A stretch of 64,000 nt of DNA from Phaseolus vulgaris (Eukaryota; Streptophyta; Magnoliopsida; Fabales; Fabaceae): positions 44,424,672-44,488,671 of the forward strand of contig NC_023759.2 of the NCBI RefSeq assembly GCF_000499845.2. The letters run 5' to 3'. This document shows positions 1-9,147 of the stretch, one piece after another. Under the pieces are notes generated by a model, which saw only the letters and a program-made list of their open reading frames with translations, was not told where the DNA came from and did no database searches. The number at the start of each line of letters is the position of its first letter. The first letter of the stretch is position 1. The position numbers were made by a program, and so were the translations under genes.

Positions 1-620
1 TAAAAGAACTAATGTAGTTTCAAGTTTGATTTTTATTATTTTGTATGAATAATGAATAAAATAATAGTTTTAATTATTACAAAGACATTTAAAATTATAA
101 ATATCATTTTGCCAATAAAAAATTATTTTTTCAAATGAATTTAATTTCTGTAATTTTTAAATATTATTATGAGGGATAAAAATCTCCACTGAATTGTTTA
201 TGAAAATATTAAACGTGTAAATATTGCTAATGAATATTTTTAACTATCATTATATTAAAATCATAAAAAAATATTATTTTTTAAATATAATGCATTTTTA
301 AAACATCCACTATGTTCAACACCTTTTAAAAATATATATAATATTAAAATGGGATACTGATATCTTATTAATAGTACACTTTGCATTGGACAAATTCTAC
401 TTTACTAATAGTACAATTTCTTTTGACATATTTATTAAAAAAATTCACCTAGATAAAGGGATTTTATCTTAAAATCATCAACATCAGATATCAGTTATAA
501 CACTTATTAATAAAAAATATATTTTTATAGCACAAATTTCAATACATATAAAACTTACAAGTAAAAGAAAAATATAAGTGAAAGTAATACGAGAATAAAA
601 TTAAACATGACTATAAAAAA
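1..620. repeat. Repeat module D, copy 0 (cut by window edge)
   Basis: This AT-rich stretch aligns by eye along most of its length with 18590-19215. It shares the opening (AATGTAGTTTCAAGTTTGAT against AATGTAATTTCAAGTTTGAT) and later landmarks such as TTTTGACATATTTATTAAAA and CGAGAATAAAATTAA, with scattered substitutions and indels. Part of it also matches 16880-17260 and 21595-21960. It is non-coding on both strands and is the leftmost visible piece of the tandem array described at 14010-21960. Confidence 0.8.
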
Positions 621-1111
621 TTTATTTTTTTTAAATATTAAAAAATATTTTTATCTCATCGTTCAACTTTAAAATTCTATACGTCTCTACTTCAGTTAAT
701 CTTATTATGGATAATATTTGGATAACATTGGTTAAAAAAATTTGGAAACGTAAGAACAATTATTCATTTAAAGGATGATTGATTTAAAGTTTGATCTTTG
801 ATTGTTTCAAAGATACTCTCATCAAGCTTCTCATTCTCTGACTTTTTGTCTAAAATCCTTGGTATGTCTGTAATCGATTTAATATCTCTTTAATAATTAT
901 TTTTTTATTTTTTTGCAATATAAGAAAAAATATTATTTGTACTTTTTCACTTAAAGGTTAGTTTTAATTACTTTCTTTCTGATAAAAAAAAATGTTCGGT
1001 ACCAGCTAAGAAACTATAAAGGAACTACATCAGATTTGTATACTCCATAACCAAGAATGCATCAAAACACATACCATGCACCCATCCTTCCTTATCCTTG
1101 CACCAGCTCCG
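621..1111. other. AT-rich spacer
   Basis: I see no open frame, RNA gene or repeat boundary here. It ends at the first base of the 5' LTR of the neighbouring copia element. Confidence 0.6.
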
Positions 1112-1344
1112 TGTTGGTTATTAATTTTGATTTTATTACCCTTAAACTATTTTACTATTATATTCCATTAATGGTCAGGCCTGTTATTCCTATTTTATAG
1201 CTTCCAGTAATTGTAATTTTATTATATATGAGATTGAGTAAATCAAAATGAACAAGATTAGTTTTGCAATTTTGTGTAATTACGTTTAATCATCAGTTGC
1301 TACAACCTTTTGCCTTCTCTTATTTCCTTCTATTAGTTCCTACA
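1112..1344 (+). repeat. 5' LTR of copia-1
   Basis: It starts TGTTGG and ends CTACA just before the primer-binding site. It keeps a 29-bp stretch that the 3' LTR has lost between two CAG triplets. It is short for an LTR (about 233 bp). Confidence 0.85.
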
Positions 1345-1346
1345 AC

Positions 1347-1358
1347 TGGTATCAGAGC
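1347..1358 (+). other. Primer-binding site of copia-1
   Basis: TGGTATCAGAGC is the classic plant copia primer-binding site, complementary to the 3' end of initiator tRNA-Met. It lies two bases after the LTR. Confidence 0.9.
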
Positions 1359-1404
1359 TAGTATGTTATCATGAACTCTACCCAATTATCAGTCCCTATC
1401 CTTA

Positions 1405-3860
1405 ATGGAAAAAAATTACAATCGGTGGTGTGTGCAAATGAGAGTTTTGTTTGATTATCATGAGTTATGGGATGTAGTTGAGAGTGGAGTGTTTGCATTA
1501 GGTGATAATGCGACTGAGGCGCAACGAGTAGCGCATCGTGATCAGAAGAAGGACAATAAGGTTTTGTATCTCATCCATCAAAGGATGAAGGACGAGACGT
1601 TTGAGCAGATAGAAGGAGCAACAACTGCCAGTGAGGCTTGGATCATTTTGTCAACCAATTATAAAGGTGATGAAAAAATCAAGAGGGTGCGTCTTCAAAC
1701 CCTAAGACGCCAATATGAATTGCTGCAGATGGAAACCACAGAGACTATTGATGTCTATATAAATAAAGTTATTCCCAAATTTGAACATGTTGTTGCCGTA
1801 ATTGAAGAGGCCAAAGACATTTCAAAAATGACAGTAAGGTTATTGTCTGGTTCTCTACGAGTGCATGAGCATCAGATGAATGACAATAAGATTGAAAAAC
1901 CAATTGAACAGGCTTTACAAGCACAAGTCTCAATTGATAGCTCCTATAATGAACATGGTAGCTATTTCAGCAAAGGTCGTGGTGACCAAAAATCATGGAG
2001 GTGCTTGGCGCGGGGAACGTGGTCGCGGAGGACGAGGGTGCATTTATAATAAATTAAATGTTGAGTGTTATAATTGCCATAAACGTGACCATTATGCAAA
2101 TGAGTGGAGATCAAAAGGTGATAATCATGTTGCCAATTGTGCTCAAGAAGAAAGTAATCACGAACAAGATGAAGAGAATCATGCAGTACTAATGGCAGCC
2201 ACATCAAATGAAACTCCAAACAATCAGACTTGGTATTTGGATACAGGTTGCACATATCACATGTGTGGTAAGAAGGAGTTGTTTGCAGATTTGGATGACT
2301 CATTTCGCACAAAAGTGAAATTCGGTGACGGCAGGTTCGTTCCGGTGACTGGAAAAAGGCGAATTCTTATCACATTGAAGAATGGTGATCACAGGTACAT
2401 CTATGATGTTTTCTATGTATCTGATATGAAAAGTAATTTGTTGAGTATGGAGCAGCTGGCCGAGAAGGGTTATGTGATGCACATAGTTGAAAATAAATTA
2501 TCAATTTTTGATAAAAAAAGGTAGTTTGATTCTTAAATCCTTTTTATCAAAAAACCGCATGTTTTATTCATATGGGTGATTTCAAGTACTTGAATGCAAT
2601 AGTGAATAATGAATCGTGGTTATGGCATTTACGCTTTGGGCACTTAAATTTCCAGAGTTTGGAAAATCTTTCTAAAAGAAATTTAGTGAATGGTTTACCT
2701 CATATTCATCACCCTGATCAATTGTGTGAGACTTGCATTTTTGGAAAGAATCACAGGATACCATTTGTTAAGGAGTTTTGGGAGCTTGTTCATACAGATG
2801 TTTGTGCCCCGATGAACATATCATCAGTTGGAGGTAATAAGTATTTTTTTAACCTTTATTGATGATTTGTAAGGAAAACTTGGATTTATGTATTGAAGAG
2901 CAAGGATGAGGTATTCCACTGCTTTAAAATATTTAAAGCATTTGTTGAAAGAGAGAGTGGCAGACAAATTCAGATGGTGCGTAGTGATGGAGGAGGTGAG
3001 TACAAGTCTAATGAATTCAAGAGGCACTGTGAAGAACTTGGGTTGCAACATAACATAATTTGCCCCTACACACCTCAACACAACACAACGGAATTGTTGA
3101 GAGAAAGAATAGAAGAATAATGGACATGGCGATGAGCATGCTTAAAGCGAAATGTATGCCAAATTATTTTTGGGCTGAGGCCGTAACATGTGCGGTATAT
3201 TGATAAACAGATCACCCACTCGGAGTGTTCCTAACACAACTCCGATTGAGGCATGGAGTGGAATCAAACCCAATGTGCAACACTTGAAAGTATTTGGGTC
3301 CATTACTTATTCCCATGTCCCTAAGACAGCAAGATCGAAGTTGGATGATAAGGCACTGAAGACCATTTTCATTGGTTATAAAAATGGAGGATACAAACTG
3401 TATAATCCAATGACAAAGAAGGTGATTATTAGTCGTGATGTTACATTTGCCGAAGATGAGGAATGACAATGGAATGCAACAACTGAAATGGAATCGAAAA
3501 AACGATATATTTACGTTTTGAACGATGACGTGGAAGATGGAGTCACTCTTGAAGCTTCAACCTGAAGTTGTAGTTCAACCTGAAGTTGTAATTCAACCTG
3601 AAGTTGCAACTATGATGGAGCGACCAAGAAGGTAGCAGCGACAACCTGTACACCTTCAAGATTGCAAAGTAAATCTTGATGATGAAGTTGATGACAACGG
3701 AGATTTGGTTCACTTTGCTTTTCTTACAGAATCAGAACCTGTGAGACTTGCCATTGTCATTCAACACCCCAAATGGCAAAGGTTATGAATGAAGAATTGA
3801 TGGCGATTGAGAAAAACAATATCATGACTCAAATTGGAAAGGTGGTTCCAAATCAGAATT
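1405..3860 (+). pseudogene. Broken gag-pol polyprotein of copia-1
   Basis: The gag part opens at 1405 with the UBN2-like signature NYNRWCVQM. A frameshift near 1985 moves the frame to the zinc knuckle around 2067-2115, where the last Cys of CX2CX4HX4C is Trp. The protease motif LDTG follows at about 2240. Further breaks occur near 2517 (A-run) and 2570, in a T-run near 2847 with a stop shortly after, and near 3080-3120. The pre-integrase motif (LWHLRFGH, CETCIFGK) and integrase fragments (VRSDGGGEY, the YFWAEAV region) are still readable to 3466. RT and RNase H are absent. Many independent frame breaks indicate an old copy. Confidence 0.92.
3556..3611 (+). repeat. 18-bp tandem repeat in copia-1
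   Basis: Three near-identical copies of TTCAACCTGAAGTTGTAG lie in the linker after integrase. In frame they encode a repeated six-residue QPEVV-type motif. Confidence 0.85.
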
Positions 3861-3869
3861 AAGGGAGGA
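3861..3869 (+). other. Polypurine tract of copia-1
   Basis: AAGGGAGGA abuts the TG of the 3' LTR, the expected position of the plus-strand primer. Confidence 0.85.
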
Positions 3870-4057
3870 TGTTGGTTATTAATTTTGATTGTATTACCCT
3901 TAAACTATTTTACCGTTATATTGCATTAATGGTCAGTAATTGTAATTTTATTATATATGAGATTGAGTAAATCAAAATAAACAAGATTAATTTTGCAATT
4001 TTGTGCAATTACGTTTAATCAGTTGCTATAACCTTTTGTTTTCTCTTATTTCCTTCA
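3870..4057 (+). repeat. 3' LTR of copia-1
   Basis: It aligns with the 5' LTR but is shorter. A 29-bp block is missing between CAG triplets, a CAT is missing near the end, and the last ten or so bases after TCCTTC are lost. Confidence 0.85.
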
Positions 4058-4713
4058 ATTTGAATATTAGAATGATTTACTAGACGTGCATTACTCTAAA
4101 ACTTCATCATAATATATATATATATATATATATAATAAATTTAAATTTTTTAATTATTTTTTATCTCTCACAGTGTAACTTATATTAATTTTATCTACCA
4201 CGACCTTACAATATCTCTCATCATCATTTTAATTTATTTAAAAAAAAAACAAAAACACCAATAAAAAAAGAGAAATAAATTTGCACTTCTATAACTTTTG
4301 TAACACATTTGAATAGAAAGAATAGTTATATTTGTATACTTAATTTTCAGTAATGTCTTTCTTTAACATTATTTTCTTATTATATTTTATTCTCAAGATA
4401 TATCATTTATCACATTGCTATTTTTTTTATCTCTTTTTCATCCATTCATCGAGAAGAAGTGTATGTGTTGATCAAGGTTCCTATAAAAGGAATCAACTAA
4501 AATAAATGGAGACAGTCATATATTTAATATTTTAAACTAAGACAGTAAAAAATAGTTTGACCCAAAAGACAAATAAATAAGATGTAGTTTATTTACATAA
4601 TTAAAATAAAACAAGAACACTACAACGGTAATGACATCGATGATTATGGTTCAAGATATGTCTGAAATACCCGAACCCTAATGAATAGTAACCATGTCAC
4701 ACCATTGAATGGA
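4058..4713. other. Intergenic spacer with (AT)n
   Basis: AT-rich sequence between copia-1 and the 3' end of the MADS gene, with an (AT)n microsatellite at 4112-4134. Nothing else is recognisable. It should include the 3' UTR of the minus-strand MADS gene. Confidence 0.6.
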
Positions 4714-5460
4714 TCAAAAGAAAACACCAGCAGGTCCAGGTGCATATCCTCCCACTTCCATGTGATTAAACCCATGGTGGCTTACGATGCTCCCATCAGG
4801 AAACATGAAGTTCTGAAGCATGGGTGGCTGAATCAGCGGTTGTGGGAACACCTGAGGAGGGTGCGGGTGATGTAGCAGATTGGAAGAGTTGGAAGAGGAA
4901 GGAGCCCCAGGAAAAAACTGACAAGTCTGGTTTGTTGCACTCTCAAGCATGGCCCTCTCAGCAAGACGCGCAACCAGTTTCTTCAGCTCCTCCAAGGACG
5001 CCTTGTACTGCTCCATCTGGGCTGGGCTCATTTCCTCGATGGGCTGAACCCACCATTGCTTGGACTGTGAGTCCTTCTTCATGCGATTCAGCTCCTCCCC
5101 GCGCTGCTTTCCCGCCTCCAATTGGGCGTTGATCTGAGTGAGCTGCGCGTTGAGGTCACACACGTTGGCCAGGCGGTGAGCCTCGATGAACTGCATGGTG
5201 CCCATGTCCTGCGGTGGGGGACGTGCGAGGTAGCTGTCAGTCACGGCGTCGACGTTAGGGTGACCGAAGGAGAAGACCTTCTCTCCGGGGGAGAACACAA
5301 CAAGTGCCACGTCGGCAGCACAGAGAGTGCAAAGCTCACTGGCTTTCTTGAAGAGTCCGGTACGGCGCTTGGAGAAGGTGACTTGGAGGTTGCTCTCGTT
5401 GCTCATTTTCTTCATCTCGATCTTCTGACGGCCACGGCTTTTCTTTGTGTCTGAAGACAT
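4714..5460 (-). CDS. AGL62: Type I (M-alpha) MADS-box transcription factor, AGL62-like
   Basis: A single-exon protein of 248 aa. Residues 8-70 form a MADS DNA-binding domain: GRQKIEMKKMSNESNLQVTF, then SKRRTGLFKKASELCTLCAA, then VALVVFSPGEKVFSFGHP. The IEMKKM core, the absence of introns and the lack of a K-box are typical of M-alpha proteins such as AGL62, which controls endosperm cellularisation in Arabidopsis. Residues 95-175 are Gln/Glu/Lys rich and may form a coiled coil for dimerisation. The C-terminus is rich in Pro, His and Asn. The start at 5460 puts the MADS domain seven residues in, as usual for the family. The frame is intact and clearly more GC-rich than its surroundings, although transposon debris lies on both sides. 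It could also be named AGL61- or AGL23-like; the M-alpha assignment is firm, the exact orthology is not. Confidence 0.92.
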   Translation of the reverse strand: MSSDTKKSRGRQKIEMKKMSNESNLQVTFSKRRTGLFKKASELCTLCAADVALVVFSPGEKVFSFGHPNVDAVTDSYLARPPPQDMGTMQFIEAHRLANVCDLNAQLTQINAQLEAGKQRGEELNRMKKDSQSKQWWVQPIEEMSPAQMEQYKASLEELKKLVARLAERAMLESATNQTCQFFPGAPSSSNSSNLLHHPHPPQVFPQPLIQPPMLQNFMFPDGSIVSHHGFNHMEVGGYAPGPAGVFF

Positions 5461-7029
5461 GGTGGTGAACGGAGAAAAAACAACAGTAATGAACGTAAAG
5501 GTTATAGCCAGGCTTAGGGCATCATTGTTTATAATTAATTAAATATTAGTAAATTTTATTTTTATAATAATTATATAATATACACGATTATTATTATTAT
5601 TATTAAAATATAATATACATATCTAGGACAAATCAAATTACCAAAACAACAGTTTTAACAAATTCATTCCCCATTCTCATATTTCTCTTTTAAATCCAAT
5701 TCTAATAAAACTTTTAACAGTCAGATTTGAAGAAAATAAGAAATAAAGTTAATATTAAATTTATTAAAATTATTCTTGAAGTGACTAGATCCTTCCTCAT
5801 ATAATTTATGGATTATTAATATATTAATTTGACAATATATTAATTTTATAATAAGAAATCAAATGACTATTCATCATTATACTAAATTTAATATAAATTA
5901 CACATTAATTAAAAAAATAAAAAAATCATAATTAGCAATTGATTAATAAATATAAATTAATATATCAATTAATAAATTTATAAATTAGTATATCTAATTA
6001 TAAAAATAAATTAATAAATTAATAAATTTATGATTTATTATAATAATTCATAAAATAAAATTCATATAAAATAAATTAATATTTCTTAGTATAGTAATTA
6101 ATAAATGTAAATAATACTGTAATTAATAAATACAAAATTAATATATTTATTGATAAGGAGACTGATTAAGAAATATATAATAATATGTTAATAAATTACT
6201 ATATTAACAAGTTATCTTGATATTCAATAGAAAAATAATAATAATTATTATAATAAATGGATTTATTATAGTAAATTACATAGCTTTTTTCCTGAGATAT
6301 CTACTCGCTACATTATTTTCTATTATTTTATGAAAATTAAGTGTAAAATACACTTTCTTTGTTTGAGAGATGCGGTATTATTCGTCATTCTCATATTATT
6401 GTTAAAAATTTATTCTATTTAACTCAACATACAGTAATTACATTTTATTTTATTTAAATATATGTACTAGATAATTATATGCAGCAAGCTTTGGAACTTA
6501 TAAGAGAGGTTGTGTTGGTGTACATGGAGCAATGGACTATGAAAAAGGTGATGAATTGTGCAGGGCAGAGGTTGTGAGTTTGAAACTTAGTAAGACCTAT
6601 ATGCAGCTTTTGGAGTTTTAATCGCAGCTTTTTTTGCACCTAATTGCTCATATGAGTGTGCCAAATGCAGCAATGGTAAGGGGGCAGCTGTTTTTGTTTA
6701 GAATTATTAGGTGGAATGCTTGGAATGTTATTTCATTCTTGATGCTCTCACGGCATTATTGACTTTTATGCAGTTTTAGTTATTGTAGCTACTTTGTGAT
6801 GTTAGTAAGTATTTAAACATAAAATAGTAATAATTGATTACTTATATTAAATTAATATAAGGTATAGATAAATTTGTTTTTTTTTTATGATGTTAGTGAT
6901 GTATGATTTGGTTTCGAATTCGTTTGTTTAAGTGAGATTAGTATACAAGGAATCTAAGAATTCATAGACATCTTCGTATCAATAATAATTTAATATAAAG
7001 TAAATTGAAATATAGGTAAAAATACTTAC
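5461..7029. other. AT-rich intergenic region
   Basis: 5520-6480 is extremely AT-rich with many TTAATAAAT-like words and no usable frame. 6480-6800 is less AT-rich, but I found no frame or motif I could assign. Confidence 0.55.
5502..5508 (-). promoter_or_regulatory. Possible TATA box of the MADS gene
   Basis: On the minus strand the sequence reads CTATAAC about 42 bp before the start codon. Position and sequence are acceptable but not strong. Confidence 0.35.
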
Positions 7030-7485
7030 ATCATAAAAAATTGAATTATATGTATATTGAGCTCCTGATCCACAACTGCAAATTCTAATAAATTTGAAAC
7101 GTATATGTACAGTAGCATGTCAGTGTTTATTTCAAAAAACCTATCATCCCAGAGAGTGTCTATTAGGTCTTGACCGATATGTCTAACAACTACAACTAAG
7201 GAAGTTATAGGATCATCAATCGGAACCTCATGCTTCTTTTTCGGACTTGGTTTCCAAAGAGGTTCTACAAGATAAAGAATATTTGTAATAAATTAGATAT
7301 AATATATAAATATAATTAATATAATGAAATAAAATTATTACCAGAGGTTCTAGGATAATTCGAATGAGGTGTCTGGGCCAGACTACGAATTTTTGAAATG
7401 CATCGACCACAGTTGTTACCTCATCTGAAGGTAGTGGAACACAAACATCAGCTACTCGTACTCTTTCCACCGTTACCTTCACCAT
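7030..7485 (-). pseudogene. CACTA-associated protein fragment (DUF8039-like)
   Basis: Read on the minus strand from 7485, the translation contains VPLPSDEVTT and FVVWPRHLI. This resembles the C-terminal domain of plant En/Spm (CACTA) associated proteins, in which a PLP/PSDE stretch precedes a VAWP(R/T)HL motif. A second block at 7262-7030 (DTLWDDRFFEI, then LYIYVSNL) matches the continuation of the same family. The two blocks are separated by about 75 bp of AT-rich sequence that starts GTAATA and ends TTGTAG. They end at a good donor, GTAAGT, so this looks like two or more exons of a larger gene whose remainder is absent. Family assignment is from memory of the motif pattern. Confidence 0.5.
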
Positions 7486-7531
7486 ATTAGGGGGAGAGAG
7501 GAACGTTATGTAAGGTGGTGACCTTACATAT

Positions 7532-7997
7532 CACTGTTTGGAGGGTGTTATAAAATATGCTAGCCACCAAGAATAATTTGGTGAGGAGAGGTGTAGTGAT
7601 CGAGAATAATATGTGTGTTTTGTGCGGGATGGAAGAGGATTCTTGCAGCCATGCAGCCATCAAGTGCAGGTTAGCTTGGCTTGTCTAGAGTCAGTGCTAT
7701 GCTTGGTTAGGTTTGGCAGACCATTTTGATCCGCGTGTTCATTTTCAACAGTTTAGGTTGTGTAACGCACTTGAATCTGTTAATATGGTGTGGAGGACAA
7801 TTTGGATCGCTATAGTAAGCGGGATTTGGAGTCTCAAGAATAAGATAATCTTTAAAGGAGGGGTGATGGGTGTTTCAGAAGTGTTTGCTCTTATTCATTT
7901 AAAAGTTTGGTCGTGGGTCATCTCCAAGGTATCATTAGTTTATTTTTCTTACTCTAACCGGTGTCTTGAACCTCTGGTATGCATGAATATGATTTAG
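7532..7997 (+). pseudogene. LINE reverse transcriptase zinc-binding (zf-RVT) fragment
   Basis: From 7557 the frame reads MLATKNNLVRRGV, then MCVLCGMEEDSCSH, then KCRLAWLV. This is the zf-RVT domain found at the C-terminus of plant non-LTR retrotransposon polymerases, with its CX2C and SHX4C ligands. There is a stop just upstream (about 7550) and one in-frame TAG near 7686. The frame then stays open through 7997 with WRTIWIAIVSGIWSLKNKIIF, which matches the family's W-rich tail (WxxIWxxRNxxIF). No endonuclease or polymerase domain is present, so this is a dead 3' fragment. Confidence 0.72.
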
Positions 7998-8639
7998 TGT
8001 TGTTTTTGTGTGTTGGATTTATCTTAAATGTTTGACTGGATATTGGCTTAGATCTTTCTTTGTCCTCAGGGGATAAGTAAGTTTTGTATAAGGGTTGAAC
8101 TACCCAACCACATTGTGTAAATCAGAAATGAATACAAGCACAAAAGGGTCCATGCCTGTAGTAATTTATCTGGGACAAATCATGGGAAGTTGGCTTGGAT
8201 GGGTAGTGTAAAATAAAAAAATTAGTTATGTGAAGTGCACCCTAGGGTGGAAGTCATTTTTGGGCTTAGTCTAGCAAGTTTTTAGCCTGATTGTTACAAC
8301 AATGGGGTATGCTTAGGTTTAATGACATAGCTACATAATGTTCTCTTCGCTGCCATCTAACAATATGTATTTTTGCACAAATGTTGTATCTATGTCGATT
8401 GTAATATCTTAGTTGCACATTGAGAGTTTTTTTGTGAGTTACCTTTTTATTAGAGTTAGATTGGTGCATAATGCAATATCTTCCCCTACAATATTGTGTA
8501 TATGGATTAGGATACCTCATGTATCTTCTTTATTTATATATTTTTTTCTGATTAGAAAAAAATTAAAATTTCTAACAATTATTTTATATTGTGATATTTA
8601 AGTAACTTAATATTCTTATTTGCTGATAAAAAAAAACAA
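7998..8639. other. Unassigned spacer after the LINE fragment
   Basis: This may be the 3' tail of the LINE copy, but no poly(A) end or target duplication is clear. Open frames here are short and unlike known proteins. Confidence 0.4.
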
Positions 8640-8760
8640 TTTCTTTATTCTTTAACCTAATAATAGACGTATTAGCGTGGCAATAGGTTCCTTTTAAGAA
8701 CACAAGCCATATATCACCTGTACAAAACAACCCTTTTATCATAAAACCTCATTAAAATAA
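8640..8760. repeat. Repeat module B, copy 1
   Basis: It aligns with 15290-15400 and 20770-20880. Shared landmarks are the CCTAATAATAG word, a GGTT(C/A)(C/T)TTT word, a CACATG/ACAAGCC word and a run of ACAAAAACAAC-type sequence. It is the clearest sign that the tandem array continues to the left of the second copia element. Confidence 0.6.
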
Positions 8761-8844
8761 CAATAAGTTGAATTTCAGAATTATTTATTTATTTTAACCT
8801 AATTATGTTTTATTTACTTAATTTATATTATATAATAGTATAAT

Positions 8845-9090
8845 TATTACTGGACAAAATCATTATTAGACTTAATTAGACTTAATTACAGGAATATAAT
8901 CACTATTAATGAATCTATAATTAGACTTAATTATAGGAATATAATCACTATTAATGGGTCTATAATTAGTCTTAATTACAGATGTTATGTGAGAAAAAGA
9001 ATCTGTACGGTTTTGTACGGTTCTAATGCTATGGTTATATATATGTATCATTGCTATAGATGAAAGACAGATTGAATAAAACAGAGAATA
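8845..9090 (+). repeat. 5' LTR of copia-2
   Basis: It starts TATTACTGGACAAAATC and ends GAGAATA. A block of about 54 bp, beginning at an ACTTAATTA word and running to AATG(A/G)(A/G)TCTATAATTAG, is repeated internally a little over twice. A TATATATA stretch near 9035-9045 is the likely promoter core and corresponds to the expanded (TA)n of the 3' LTR. Confidence 0.85.
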
Positions 9091-9147
9091 TTGAGCACAA
9101 AACTTTGATACCCGACAAACACAAAGCAAAGGCAACGGTGCACAACC

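Larger units (their letters stand above)
1112..4057 (+). mobile_element. Degenerate Ty1-copia retrotransposon lacking RT (copia-1)
   Basis: Two direct repeats starting TGTTGGTTATTA (1112 and 3870) flank a primer-binding site complementary to the 3' end of initiator tRNA-Met, a broken gag-protease-integrase region and a polypurine tract. The order gag, protease, integrase is that of Ty1-copia. The reverse transcriptase and RNase H are gone: the reading frame reaches the segment just before RT near 3825 and then jumps to the terminal residues before the polypurine tract. The bases flanking the two LTRs do not match, so no target-site duplication is visible. It could not move without help from another element. 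Confidence 0.93.

Noticed and set aside
7713..7997. Independent 94-codon gene
   Set aside because: It continues the zf-RVT frame of the LINE fragment after an in-frame stop, so it is part of a pseudogene.
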